Assembly (NCBI GenBank): GCA_020796225.1
Contig: CM036765.1
Location: forward strand, 38,034,066 to 38,098,065
Direction: 5' to 3'
Source: Arion vulgaris
Lineage: Eukaryota > Mollusca > Gastropoda > Stylommatophora > Arionidae
DNA length: 64,000 nt
Below, piece after piece: positions 10,243 through 20,565 of the stretch (positions are counted from its first letter, which is position 1; each line of letters starts with the position of its first letter). Position numbers and translations under genes: made by a program. The notes under the pieces were generated by a model that was not told where the DNA came from, made no database searches, and saw only the letters and a program-made list of their open reading frames with translations.

Positions 10243-10769
10243 CCCATCACTAGTGGTAAGTGCCATAGATTTGTTCACCGGGGTAAAAATTGGACATTAT
10301 AAACTGAAAGTAGTCAATTCCCTGTATGGTTAATGCTCCAATGGGTCCAAGCTGAAAATAGGAATCTGACTTTCTGCGTTGAAGAAAATTTCGAAATAGT
10401 CACCAGAACTACTCTTTTTCTTCTTGTGAGTTCGCTTGAGTATTACTATTTGTTAAATCATCGTTGTGATTTGTATGTAACTTAAGCTATAGAGTTTAAG
10501 TACGTTGTTGTTCTGTTGCTAGTTTACAGCAGTTACTTTGCGATATTTGCATCTTGAAGCACAGAACAATCGTTTTCGTCATGCTACTGATACAAGTTTT
10601 GTGTGTAGCTGATACTTTCGGTTTGCTTAAAGTGACTAAGACTCTATGTGCCGCATTGAAAGCAATGACTTTCATTGTAATCTGTTTTTCTTGCTCTTAT
10701 AATATATCCAAATAAAGACATTTGAAAATAAGATAAATGTCACTAATCCATTACCAAACTCATACTCAC
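10243..10769. other. Intron 1 segment next to exon 1
   Basis: Non-coding. Part of it (about 10340-10560) has a diverged counterpart at 35105-35330 and the last part (10580-10769) matches 38698-39078, so the duplication covers this stretch. In the second copy the hAT element and SINE-1 lie between these parts. Confidence 0.7.
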
Positions 10770-11415
10770 CTATTCCTAATCCTAAGATCAGTCTGCCTGC
10801 CAGAAGAGTCTCCTTATTCTGAGCAGCACACAGAACTGCAGCGCCACATGTGAACACGATGCTTGCTACTAAAGTCACTATCCTCCTGCCGAACTTGTCG
10901 TTTAGAAACCCTCCCGCTAAAGCCGATAGAAAAGCTCCGCCGATGGTGATACTGACTATAAGTTCTTGCCAAGATGATGACAAATCGAATTCTTTCTTCA
11001 GTAAAAGCATCGCCCCAGATATCACTCCTGTATCGTACCCGAAGAGAAACCCACCAATTGCAGCAAAAAAGCACAGCATCCACACAAAGAGATTACTTTT
11101 TGGAATCAGCTCCGGCGATGGTGGTAGTGACTCTTGATCCGGCAAATAGCTATGGTGTTCTTGTTTTCCGTTTGTATGGTAACCACTCGTTGCTATGGTA
11201 ATTGGTTCTTGTATATCAACTTTCGCTGAGATACTTGAAGGATTTGAAGTTTGAGTCATTTCGTTAGAAGATTCATCAATTCCAACTGTTTGTTGTTCGT
11301 TGCTCTCTTGCAACTTACCATCATTTTCTTTTCCTGATTCTGATGTTAGCTTTGAGCCATAGTTTGTAATGCCTAACAATATAGCATCATTGTCAATATC
11401 TCCTTTAAACTCCAT
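10770..11415 (-). CDS. SLC2A13: SLC2A13/HMIT-like sugar transporter, exon 1
   Basis: First coding exon, 215 codons plus one base. Translation starts at ATG 11415 in a good context (GTGAAAATGGAG); the GTG two codons upstream is not needed. Residues 1-108 are a polar, Ser/Glu-rich cytosolic tail. Residues 109-135 (FVWMLCFF, GGFLFGYDTGVISGA) form transmembrane segment 1 with the family motif. Residues 153-170 form segment 2, LNDKFGRR (171-178) is the loop signature shared by sugar porters, segment 3 follows, and LLAGRLILGLGI (204-215) begins segment 4. The donor is GTGAGT at 10769. The order and wording fit the proton/myo-inositol cotransporter better than plain glucose transporters. The frame is intact. 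The N-terminal tail appears long and is poorly conserved even against the local duplicate. Confidence 0.93.
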
Positions 11416-12084
11416 TTTCACTTTAAGGATAGTCTCTTCTATTGCGGTACAGGTAGTATATAATATGATTGTCTGATACTACTGTTGCAACAAATTATAC
11501 ATTTGATTTTACAGTGCAGGCTAAAATCTCGTCACACGCCAAACCGACAGTGCTTAATTAATTATAGAAAAAGGGGGGAAGACTGCAGTAAAACTTGGTT
11601 AACAGGACCCAGTTCATTAGATACATTTGCATGTTTCCGTTATTGTCCATTTGTAAGTGTTCTCTATAATTCGTCACTCCTGTTGTGTCGTTTGCTTGTT
11701 TGCCTTTTGGTCGAAACGTTGCTGTTTATCGTCACTGTTTCTGTATTTTGAAAACTATAGTACTTTGTTTGTACGTGTTTTCGTTAATTAATTATATGAT
11801 TAAAGCTCACTAACGGAAAGAAAATCTCAATATATCATTAATAGATCAGAAAAATATTTTCTGGAGAAAAGGTAAGCATAAACAGTGGTTAGTATAGGAG
11901 GACTACGGAATATATGAGTAGTTATTGGATGAATTAAGAACCTTTAACAGTCCTATCATAATTTGATGGATTGTTAGAGACATTTTAACAGGAGAGGAAG
12001 ATGGGCGCAGAAGTTAGAAGATACTTTACCATCAACAGATGAAACCTATTTAGAGAGCAACGAAATGAATGAATAAAAATCGTG
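11416..12084. other. 5' flank of the transporter exon
   Basis: No coding signal. At about 11655-11790 the sequence resembles 53585-53700 (shared phrases CGTCACTCCTG, GGTCGAAACGTTGCTGT, TAGTACTTTGT), so a dispersed repeat fragment lies here. I do not identify a promoter with confidence. Confidence 0.5.
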
Positions 12085-12240
12085 GCATATTCTTTCTATG
12101 ACGTTGCTATCAGTCACAGTAAACGAGTCGTTAATTTTCTAGGCCCGCCCGCCACGGAGTTTGAACCAGGTACTCTTAGATTGTGATCGAGTTCACTGCC
12201 ACTAAACCACATATGTACACGAAATTATAATACCTTTTCT
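12085..12240 (-). repeat. SINE-2, internally deleted copy
   Basis: On the minus strand it has a tRNA-like head (TTTAGTGGCAGTGAACTCGA, then CTGGTTCAAACTCCG) and the family 3' end CGTTTACTGTGACTGATAGC with ATGCCACGATTTTTATT. Compared with the copies at 21745 and 57950 it lacks about 100 bp in the middle. Confidence 0.8.
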
Positions 12241-12348
12241 TAACGATCAAATTTTAATGTATTAATAGGAAGGTAGAATCCAAAATCACATAAATGCACT
12301 CCATTCAACTAATGCCCGAATACAACATGCAAATTAACAAATTAACTG

Positions 12349-12615
12349 CTCGAGTGGTTACCGGGGCCCAAATTTGGGTGTAAAGAATAGAACCACTGTT
12401 ACCTGCCATGCATGTCGTAAGAGGCGAGTAAGGAGGTTTGGCTGAAATCGGATGCACGTGTCCTAAACGTGTAAGGGCCTACGTCTATGCGTTTAGGATC
12501 CTACCAAACCAATGTGCAACGTATACACGTTCTTGGCAAAGATCAAACATATCACAAAGAGTGATTAAAATTGGTCGTAAAGAACGAACGCAAAGAAGAA
12601 GAAGAACAAATTACC
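12349..12615 (+). repeat. Family B repeat, copy 3
   Basis: Sense-oriented copy with GAGTGGTTACCGGGGCCCAA at its start, ATGTCGTAAGAGGCGAGTAA inside, and ATATCACAAAGAGTGATTAA plus an AAGAAGAAG tail at the end. It is close in sequence to the copies at 636, 18028 and 48232. Confidence 0.85.
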
Positions 12616-13085
12616 AACACTGAGCAACAACCCGGTAGCAGTGTGACGACATAAGAAGAAAAGAAGAAGAATTAACGCATTTAAGACGGAAACTATGATG
12701 ATCACATTACACTTATGTCAATAAATATATGCTAAAGTAGGTCCGCGAACTCAGGTACCTTCACAGAGAATGTTAGACTATAATAGCACAGTGACATACC
12801 AACTGTTACTATTACTAAAACATTCAGGCATCGATATGAATATACACTGACAACTAGTACTTAGCATGTTCTACCTATCAACTGATATCAATGTAAAACA
12901 TGGTCGGTGACCAGAGAACAGAGGAATAAAAATAGCAGCATGAGAAATTAGGGGCTTTAACAAAGCTGTTAATAACACTAGAAAATACATAATAAATATG
13001 ATTACCGCATGACTATTGTAGAAACAACATCTACACACACAAAAGATAGCATCAAATACAATTAATAACAGAAAGTGAAATTATT
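12616..13085. other. 5' flank, part of the duplicated block
   Basis: Segments near 12845-12900 and 13010-13085 have counterparts at about 39930-39990 and 41140-41215 (for example ATCAAATACAA then AGAAAGTGAAAT). No coding signal. Confidence 0.6.
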
Positions 13086-13089
13086 GGAC

Positions 13090-13345
13090 ATTTCATGAGA
13101 AGTGACGCTGTAACAAAACAGTGGGATCTCGAATAGCTGAGAATAGTCGTAGTGTTGAGGTACAGAAAAAGTGAGTTGCGTGAAAAGACAGACCACACAA
13201 TACCCACATCTTTAATTGATCATGTATGTCCCACCTGTGGTAGGGTATTGTGTTCCAGGAGTGGACTCTATAGTCACCTCCGCATACACTAGAGATGTGC
13301 AACAACACACGTATGATGCTGTTGCCGTCATCGCTTGGAATGGAC
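13090..13345 (+). pseudogene. LINE C-terminal end with C2H2 finger
   Basis: A plus frame reads IDHVCPTCGRVLCSRSGLYS followed by HLRIH, a Cys2-His2 finger of the kind that closes many LINE ORF2 proteins, then a stop. The preceding frames (VEVQKK... RQTTQ-like) are broken. Only the last part of the element is present. Confidence 0.65.
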
Positions 13346-13494
13346 GGATTTTATTGTTCCAATCAATTATAATGTGCATGCAATAGTAGAAAATCTGGCG
13401 TAAGAAGAAAAAATAGATTTATAGACGAAGGATTGACTTATTCCACCGGGATTCCCCATATAGCTACGTCCATGTCGGCAGAAATACCGATAGT

Positions 13495-13640
13495 GTTGCA
13501 GAAAGCACGAACTCCGTAGCTCTAGAAACAATCCTAGGAATCTTATGAAAAAAATTTCACGTGTGACTCGATCCAGATTCGAACCCAGAACCTTGAGAAC
13601 TACAAGCAAATGCCTTAACTACTTCGCCATAGAGACCGCC
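13495..13640 (-). repeat. SINE-3, tRNA-derived, copy 1
   Basis: On the minus strand there is an A-box-like GGCGAAGTAGTTAAGGC, a B box GGGTTCGAATCTGG and the shared body AGCTACGGAGTTCGTGC. Related copies: 25060-25150 (head only), 31805-31990 and 38560-38700. Confidence 0.8.
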
Positions 13641-14555
13641 AAAATGCTATGGGTCGCAAAAGGTGGCGCAGAAGCTTGGTAGCGAAGGGAGATAACTTGT
13701 GAATATTTTATGTGTCAACTATGACATAAAGACAATATAGTTTTTTCAAACCCGAATATAAACAGTTTTGAACAACTTTTTGTCAAAGTAAACAACAATA
13801 TAATACTTATAATAAAGATATTATTAGCAATCAACAAAACAAAAATAGAAGAAGTATCTAGCCACTGACTACAAGGTAAAGAATGACATTAGACAAGATT
13901 CGGTACATACAAAATGTATGTAGTATTCTAAGTGGCGTGCAAACACTCAACAACACTGAAACATTACCATATTAAAATAATTAAATACCAGTGAAGATAA
14001 ATAACCGAACAGTTCCGAACCTGTGAATTCCTGCCAAGAAGGATATGTAATAGTCATAATAAAAAGTAGTGGCGGTAGTAGCTAGTGTTGCTAGTGGTAA
14101 ATATAATATCAGTAGTAGCGAGAAATTTGTAATGGTAGTGCAAGAGAAATACGGAAAACAAAATATGTACCTCAGTGTGGCAAAAACCAATTTAAGGACA
14201 AGCGTGACATTATATTTTTATCAATCGAGAGAAAATAGAAAATGTGAACAGTTTTGAATATTTTAGTTAACTGCTATCAAGAGATGGAAATAGGGATGAA
14301 GGAAATCTAAAGAAAAACAAACGTAGCCTTACAAAAATGTAAGTAAAAACAGCAGGAACAATTGAACTGATAGAAGAACAAATCAGAATACTAAAAGCAT
14401 GTATATTTCCAATGGTAACGTATGGGTGTGAAGCATATACATTTAACAAGTCAGTGCACAAACATATATGCTCTTTTGAATAGTGTTGCAGATGAGTCCT
14501 TTATATACCATGAATATAGAAGAGAACAAATAGATATATTCAGAAGGAACACAAA
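13641..14555. other. Unassigned stretch
   Basis: AT-rich, with no recognised gene or repeat. Several short ORFs on both strands carry no motif. Confidence 0.4.
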
Positions 14556-14559
14556 ATCA

Positions 14560-14775
14560 AAGAAAACTGGCGGATGCTACAAGTAAGAATGAGAAAATTG
14601 ACATAAAATGACATAAAGAGCTCGAAATTACCATTATGGAAGGAGGCACCCATGCAAAGAGGAGAAGAGGAAGACAGCAAAGAAAATTGATGCATCATGT
14701 GATATGATTTGAGCGGGACGGCAGCAGAGGCCGAACATCTGGCATATGAGAGGAAGAAATTTTGAAGGACTGTTA
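14560..14775 (+). pseudogene. LINE-H C-terminal end, copy 1
   Basis: Plus-strand fragments match the LINE-H tail seen more clearly at 46590-46845 (minus): ENWRMLQVRMRKLT-like, IMEGGTHAKRRRGRQQRKL, and the end corresponding to AEAEHLAYERKKF-RTV. Frames shift between them. The minisatellite at 14791 begins just downstream. Confidence 0.65.
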
Positions 14776-14790
14776 AAGACAAAGTTCTAC

Positions 14791-15075
14791 TCAGAACAAG
14801 CTAACTCAGAACAAGCTAACTCAGAACAAGCTAACTCAGAACAAGCTAACTCAGAACAAGCTAACTCAGAACAAGCTAACTCAGAACAAGCTAACTCAGA
14901 ACAAGCTAACTCAGAACTAGCTAACTCAGAACTAGCTAACTCAGAACTAGCTAACTCAGAACTAGCTAACTCAGAACAAGCTAACTCAGAACAAGCTAAC
15001 TCAGAACAAGCTAACTCAGAACAAGCTAACTCAGAACAAGCTAACTCAGAACTAGCTAACTCAGAACTAGCTATT
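14791..15075. repeat. 15-bp minisatellite, 19 units
   Basis: Units TCAGAACAAGCTAAC and the one-base variant TCAGAACTAGCTAAC occur in blocks: eight of the first, four of the second, five of the first, two of the second (the last one altered). The period is a multiple of three and lacks stops, so one plus frame (14746-15099) reads (NSEQA)n and (NSELA)n. Nothing upstream marks it as a real protein, so I treat it as non-coding. Confidence 0.95.
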
Positions 15076-15099
15076 GGAGGAGTAGCGATAATGAAGTAA

Positions 15100-15454
15100 T
15101 GTAGTCTGTAGTAGTAGTAGTTATAGTAGTAGTAGAAGTAGTAGTTATAGTAGTAGTAGAAGTAGTAGTTGTAGTACTACTAGTAAATGTAGCAGTTGTG
15201 TTAGTAGCAACAGTTGTGTTGGTAATAGTAATAGTTGCATCAGTGTTAACAATAGCAGTAGTAGCTGTTGTTGTATCGTAATATTAATAGTAGAAGTGGT
15301 AGTAGTAGTAGTAGTAGTAGTAGTAGTAATGCAGTAAAGTAATAGTAGTAATTGTTGTGATGTAGAGTAGTAGTAGTATTTGAATTAGTAGTAGAAGTCG
15401 TCGTACTATTAGCTGTAATAGTAGTAGCTGCAAGAGTAGTAGTAGTAGTAGTAA

Positions 15455-15498
<44 letters not shown>

Positions 15499-15540
15499 AA
15501 TAGTAGTAGTAGTAGTAGTAGTAGTAGAGCAGATAGTTCA
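15100..15540. repeat. (AGT)n-rich microsatellite region
   Basis: Imperfect AGT/GTA trinucleotide runs with scattered interruptions. The minus ORF of leucines and tyrosines (15284-15556) is a by-product of this repeat. Confidence 0.95.
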
Positions 15541-15589
15541 ACTGGCTTAGGTACATTCGTAATTTATCATTAAAAATAATTTCGTTGGT

Positions 15590-16085
15590 ATTGGAAAACT
15601 AGTTTTATAAATCGAAATATTGTACTGTTCAGACTAACTGAAGCTAATCCTGAATACAAAGTGCTAATGTACAGCGCGACTAACTATAGTTCGTACTATT
15701 GTAAGACGACGCTATGGGTGTTCAATACATATCTCTGCACTTTTATATAGCTTCTAGTTGTTAGACCATAGTACATTACATGACAGCTATGTGTCAGTGC
15801 AGCGGTTCAGAAACTGTATATTTCTGAGCGCCACAAATATATCCAGTGACTCTGTTAACACTCTCACACACAAAAGCATATACACAGATGGGGATCTGTC
15901 TCCGACAATGCGTCTCTTAGGTCGACCCAGACTCAAATGGCTACCAGAGAAACGCAGTAAAGTTGCCAGGTGTGATGTTGACTACATCACCATGTGCTAT
16001 TGATCAAAGTAAAATTCGAACCTAAGACTATATTCTCCAATAAACCATATATACTTAAACTGGCTCTTTAATTATTTACTAATCA
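15590..16085. other. Upstream block conserved with 41780-42060 and 44640-44970
   Basis: The phrase TTTATATAGCTTCTAGTTGT with GTTAGACCATAGTA and TGCAGCGGTTCAGAAACTGT is matched closely at 41920-41990. The later part (AGGTCGACCCAGACTCAAAT, then GATGTTGACTACATCAC and ATTCTCCAATAAACC) is matched at 44665-44950. It is the 5' part of the duplicated transporter block. It could hold a promoter or non-coding first exon, but I see no direct proof. Confidence 0.6.
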
Positions 16086-16775
16086 TATGATATACTGCCC
16101 TGTGTATCCGGGTGTTCGCGGCAACAAGAGAGCGGCCAGGCTTGCATTGAAAGCATCGATTTTTGGGGAGTTTAGGATGGATTAGGGGAATGTTTCAGGA
16201 GAAGTGATGAAATCAGAGAAATGTCGTGACAACTGTTATAAGAAAGAGAAGATGGAGATATGTTGGCACACCTTGAGGAGAAATGATCAACGAATATCAA
16301 AGCAGGCATTCAAGTGGGATGCAAAGGGTTCAAGAAAGAGAGGTCGACCTAAGGAGACCCTGAAACGAACTTTGCTGAGAGAGGCAAGAAAAATCGGTCT
16401 TAGTTCCATGGAGGAGATTTAGCGAGTTGTCCAGGATAGAGCGGTATGGATAAATTGCTTGCAGGCCCTATGTAACGTATAACGGTACGAGATGAATTAT
16501 TATAAGGATGATGTTCTCCTGTCTCATGGCGACCTACTGCTGAATGAAGACACTAAATATGACGTTGAATAAATTTAGCTATGTTAAGAGTTTGGAATTA
16601 CACGTTGTAGAGCTGGGTGCTTGAGGGACAGAGAGAGAGGAGTGTGTTTAGCCAGCGAGGCTCAGGAACCATCAGTATGTATACCTTTCGATATATGTTG
16701 GGGGTTACTGAGCACCTATAGGTCCGCTCGGAGTGATATGACATCAGTTTAGTAACAAATAACCAATAACCATAT
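16086..16775 (+). pseudogene. LINE RNase H tail split by a LINE-A insertion
   Basis: At 16086-16190 the frame reads YCPVYPGVRGNKRAARLALK, a degraded end of an RNase H domain like that at 19180-19260. At about 16500-16775 the sequence continues with the matching downstream part (compare GAGGCTCAGGAACCATCAGT with GAGCCACAGGAACCATCAGT at 19420). Between them sits the LINE-A copy, so the LINE-A insertion is younger than the RNase H LINE. Confidence 0.8.
16195..16495 (+). pseudogene. LINE-A C-terminal end, copy 2 (nested)
   Basis: Reads HTLRRNDQRISKQAFKWDAK, then RKRGRPKETLKRTLLREARK and SSMEEI followed by a stop, with the 3' end GTATAACGGTACGAGATGAA. Compared with the copy at 26135 it lacks a short piece near the start (ISGQSLV region). 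It interrupts an older RNase H LINE tail. Confidence 0.88.
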
Positions 16776-17370
16776 GATAATTGGATCAATAGCCTCAGCA
16801 TCTCTCAACTTTGAGAACCGTTACCCTAACCCATTCAATTTAAATATTACTATAATAGACATAATGTCTTAGTTAACAACCATATCCTCTCGCATGTCGG
16901 AAAATTCGTCTAAGAGGGGGTTGGACCTGCGACCACATACTGTACAAAAAATAAAATCCCTACAGAAAAAGAGACGCAAAAAACATCCATGTTGCTCATT
17001 TGAGTGGAATTTTTTTTAAATCTTTGTGTTATGGATCCTTGGGTTCAACGAGGAAAGACGATGATGATTGAATCCCTCCCCTTCCCTAAACTTATAAATT
17101 TCTCTTTATCGATGAAGATTTAATCCCCTCCCTCCTCTTCCAATACATCTCTATAACATAGAAATGACAAATGTTGTTTGCTATTAAGTGATTAATTGAC
17201 CTATAGTCTGTCAAATCTTCTGGTACATGCTACATAAACATCGTCAGTTAGTACCTGGTGTACTATTTGCATGTTACTTTTAACGGGAAAAAGACACTGT
17301 GTTTTTGTCTTTATCAACTTGTTCTTTGGTAACATAATTATAATAATAACTAACTTCACCGAAAACGGAA
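16776..17370. other. Right end of duplication unit 1
   Basis: Phrases such as TCTCAACTTTGAGAACCGTTA, ATTAATTGACCTATAG, CACTGTGTTTTTGTCTTTA and CTTCACCGAAAACG are matched in the same order at 45015-45250. At 17040-17160 a two-copy GATGA-TTGAATCCC-type repeat is present. No gene is seen. Confidence 0.65.
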
Positions 17371-17379
17371 TAAATCAGC

Positions 17380-18025
17380 TTTCTCTCTCTCTCTCTCTTT
17401 TTCTCTTTCTCCCTCTCTTTCTCTCTCGTTCTCTCTCTTTCTCTCTCTCTCCTCTTTTCTCTCTCTCTCTCTTGTGTCTTGTTATCCCGGTTGGGCAAAG
17501 ACTCTCAACCGACTTTTTCAAGTATTTCTATCGTTAGCTATCTCTTACAGTTTCTTCCAAGTATTTCTATCGTTAGCTATCTCTTACAGTTTCTTCCAAG
17601 TATTTCTATCGTTAGCTATCTCTTACAGTTTCTTCCAAGTATTTCTATCGTTAGCTAACTCTTACAGTTTCTTCCAAGTATTTCTATCGTTAGCTATCTC
17701 TTACAGTTTCTTCCAAGTATTTTTATCGTTAGCTAACTCTTACAGTTTCTTCCAAGTATTTTATCGTTAGCTATCTACTGCAGTTTCTTCCAAGTATTTC
17801 TATCGTTAGCTATCTCTTACAGTTTCTTCCAAGTATTTCTATCGTTAGCTATCTCTTACAGTTTCTTCCAAGTATTTTTATCGTTAGCTATCTACTGCAG
17901 TTTCTTCCAGCACTTTCGTATATCGTTAATCTCAGCCACCCCCTCCCCCAATTGTACTTTTCTATATGTTACTAGTCTTTCATCGCTTTCGTTTTCGCTG
18001 CGAGTTCCGGGTAAGGGTCCTTCTT
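17380..18025 (-). pseudogene. LINE-C 3' end with internal array and (GA)n tail
   Basis: On the minus strand a LINE C-terminus is recognisable when compared with the cleaner copy at 22280-22510: an EGPLPGTRSENESDERLV-like segment near 17950-18020, and the end near TTATCCCGGTTGGGCAAAGA, then a CT run (17380-17470) as the 3' tail. A 39-bp array occupies the region between. Confidence 0.7.
17513..17905. repeat. 39-bp minisatellite, about 10 units
   Basis: Units CTATCTCTTACAGTTTCTTC followed by CAAGTATTTCTATCGTTAG repeat head to tail with few changes. In the plus frame they read (FFQVFLSLAISYS)n, period 13 codons, a by-product of the repeat length. The unit corresponds to a single-copy stretch of LINE-C at about 22350-22390. 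Confidence 0.95.
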
Positions 18026-18027
18026 GG

Positions 18028-18270
18028 TTACCAGAGCCCAAATTTGGGGTGTAAAGAATAGAACCACTGTTACCTGCCACGCATGTCGTAAGAGGCGATT
18101 AAGGAGGTCTGGCTGAAATAGGATGCACGTGTCCTAAACGGGTAGAAGTCTATGCGTTTAGGGGCCTAACAAACCAATGTGCAACGCATACACGTTCTTG
18201 GCAAAGATGAAACATATCACAAAGAGTGATTAAAATTGGTCGTAAAGAACGAACACAAAGAAGAAGTGTC
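18028..18270 (+). repeat. Family B repeat, copy 4
   Basis: Sense copy with GGTTACCAGAGCCCAAATTT at the start, CATGTCGTAAGAGGCGATTA inside and an AACACAAAGAAGAAG end. It is joined directly to the LINE-C fragment on its left. Confidence 0.85.
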
Positions 18271-18534
18271 CTTCATGTTATATTTTCCTCTGGCGTTCTC
18301 AAGTTACATCAATCCAGTGCCTTTTCCTCACCTCTCGATCCACTAAGCTCTTCATGCGTGACATATCATACCATCTCAGTCCCTATATTCTGCGTAGACA
18401 CCAGTCGATTAATGTTTGCATTTTATTACTTATTGGACAGGACAGGAACCCATAATGATCCAGGTCAGGATGAGTAAATTACAGTGAGTTTGCATATCCT
18501 GAAAAATACACAGTCGAATGTCACTTGACAGGCA

Positions 18535-19530
18535 CTAGAGTGGAAACTACGCTCTCGTCATGCAATCGCCCAAACCAAGGCATATATGCGGGTTACTTCC
18601 GATAAGAGACATCCACTACACAAGAACACTAATGATGTTAAGGGCACGAGAATCAAGCGTGGCATGTCGTGGATGGCCCAGACTGAGAGAACAATTGGCC
18701 AGGTAACTACGGTTGCGACCCTACCAAAAGGGGAAGAATGGATCCCGACAGATGGTAGCATGATGAACTATCTCAACGTTATCATTACTCTTGGAAGAGA
18801 ATGTAGAGATTGGGGCAACATGAAGGCTGATCTCGCAATTAAGCAGCTGATAGAAGATAATGCAAGGGATGATGATGTTGTATACACCGATGGGTCGGTT
18901 CATCGTGGTGAGAAATCCGGATGGGGTTTCTTGGCTAATGCACATGGTAGGGTTGTTGCAGAGCGAAGTGGGGCATACAGGACAACTACTTCTAGTATGA
19001 GGATGGAGGTTGAGGCCGTTACTGCTGCCCTCCATTGGATTTCTGGGACTTCATTTACTGGGGCAGTTGTTGTATCTGACTCTCAGTCGATGCTTCACAA
19101 GATCCAGAAGGGCAGGTTTCGGTATGAGTGGATGTCGTCTATAGAAGTTTCTAACCTCCAGCGGCTTACGTGGATATACTGTCCTGGGCATGCGGGTGTT
19201 TACGGTAATGAGAGAGCGGACAGGCTTGCATCAACAGCATCGATTGTTGGGGAGTTGAAGATGGATAAGGGGATATTCTTCGGTCTCTTCGCGACTCTCT
19301 GTTGGATGAGGACACTAAAATTGATGTTGAATCGATCAAGCGATTTAAGCAGTTTGGAGTTACCCGTTGTTCAAGTCGAACTGGATGCATGAGAGGCAGA
19401 GTGACAGGTGTGTTTAATCAGCGAGCCACAGGAACCATCAGTATGCATACTCTTCGATATCTGTTGGGGAGACTGAGCACCTATGGGTCTGCCCGGAGTG
19501 CAATGACGTCAGTTTAGTAACCAATAACCA
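18535..19530 (+). pseudogene. LINE RNase H domain with flanks, best preserved copy
   Basis: A 268-codon open frame (18586-19392) covers the linker after RT and a whole type-I RNase H domain. Catalytic positions are Asp102 (VVYTDGSV), Glu141 (MRMEVEAV), Asp165 (VVVSDSQSM) and His202/Asp212 (CPGHAGVYGNERADRLA). The frame then shifts; the true tail continues as GDILRSLRDSLLDEDTKI to VCPECND and a stop near 19515. Homology extends upstream of the first ATG (WKLRSRHAIAQTKAYMRV), so that ATG is not the real start. The RT is missing, so it is a truncated retrotransposon. Confidence 0.9.
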
Positions 19531-19534
19531 ATAG

Positions 19535-19730
19535 AGTGGAAACCTCAAGAAAAATGGAAAAGGGTACGCCCTAAACAGACCTGGAGACGGTATCTTCTTT
19601 AGAAATTGAAGGATGTCGTATTATCCCTATGAAGCCTTACATAAAACAGTCAGAGACCGAGGAAAGTGGAGGACAACTATTAAATCCCTACGCTCTACGA
19701 CTAGGGCGAGAGGAATAAGAAGATAATTTT
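19535..19730 (+). pseudogene. LINE-I C-terminal end
   Basis: Plus frames read RVRPKQTWRRYLL, then YEALHKTVRDRGKWRTTIKS and LRSTTRARG followed by a stop, the usual closing segment of LINE ORF2 proteins (GRPxxTWRR... VRDRxKWR). One frameshift divides it. Confidence 0.7.
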
Positions 19731-20420
19731 CTATAATAAAAACAACCGTATAAAGCATTTTTTATGGAAACCTAGAGAGCAACGAATATTGACAATAATA
19801 TATATTCGAGCAACAAATATTTACTATTCCCATTTCGATAATATTAACATTTGATACTGTTGGTTCATCAAGGGCGATGACGATCCCCCATTTCATCTAT
19901 TGTAGGTGCTAAAAGTGCTATTTGTGTGTGTAATTGACTGATGAAGGCTCGGGTATTCTTGTGTATTGTGACCATGAACTTTTGACTGCACCATTTGAAT
20001 GGTTTCATGCATGGTTCCTACCTAACTTACACTGACTCACATGTCACTGATCTCTCGCTTGTAAATAACAAGCATCGTGTTAGTATTATAGTAGATCTAC
20101 AGCTTGATAAGTAGACCCAAGTCTGTAACCACTAAAGTAAATATAATAATTAACGAAATATATTTACAAAATACTTAAAGAAGTATTTATAGTTAGAATT
20201 GAATCATCTGAATACAACACATATATGGTCTCCCATATTAACTAAAAATAGTTAAAGTACATTGAAATATATATTTCTATTGGATGCTAAGAATATGATT
20301 AGGTGAATCTGTTTAGAATTATATAATTGCTAAATTATCGTGAAATAATTTATATCGTGCTTTTTTTTATAGATACGTTGTTTATTTGTTTGTTTATGTT
20401 TGATTTAGAATCACCACTTC
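19731..20420. other. Left part of duplication unit 2
   Basis: From about 20080 to 20360 the sequence resembles intron segments at 6760-6800 and 7375-7500. No exon-2 counterpart is found, so this unit starts inside intron 1. No gene is seen in 19731-20080. Confidence 0.5.
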
Positions 20421-20565
20421 AGTTTCAGTTTCAGTTTGGAATATCTCCATTGCACTCCGGACATGTCTGTAGGTACTCCGATCTTCTTCGCAATATCTCC
20501 AACAGCGTCCATTTACTGACGGTACGAGTTCGATGTTGCTTGATGAGCCTACTCAGATGCTTGTT
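20421..20565 (-). pseudogene. RNase H LINE tail, last ~40 codons
   Basis: The minus strand reads RLIKQHRTRTVSKWTLLEIL, then RRRSEYLQTCPECNGDIPN and a stop. This is the same tail as 6180-6300 and 61080-61180, with an intact CPEC motif, but all upstream coding sequence is missing. Confidence 0.85.

Larger units (their letters stand above)
2931..10769 (-). other. Intron 1 of the SLC2A13-like gene
   Basis: This 7,839-bp intron lies between exon 1 (donor GTGAGT) and exon 2 (acceptor CCCCCCAG). The phases agree (1 plus 2 bases making GGT, Gly). It is filled with transposable-element debris: LINE-E, family B long form, two hAT MITEs, two RNase H LINE tails, LINE-A, and a hAT element with clean target duplications. 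Part of it (about 6.7-10.75 kb) is duplicated further right. Confidence 0.85.

Noticed and set aside
10814..11201. Other ORFs overlapping exon 1
   Set aside because: They are in wrong frames or on the opposite strand of the clear SLC2A13-like coding sequence.
15284..15556. Leucine and tyrosine homopolymer ORF
   Set aside because: Microsatellite by-product, as above.
17271..17770. Ser/Leu-rich hydrophobic ORFs that look like membrane proteins
   Set aside because: They arise from a CT run and a 39-bp minisatellite inside a LINE 3' end.
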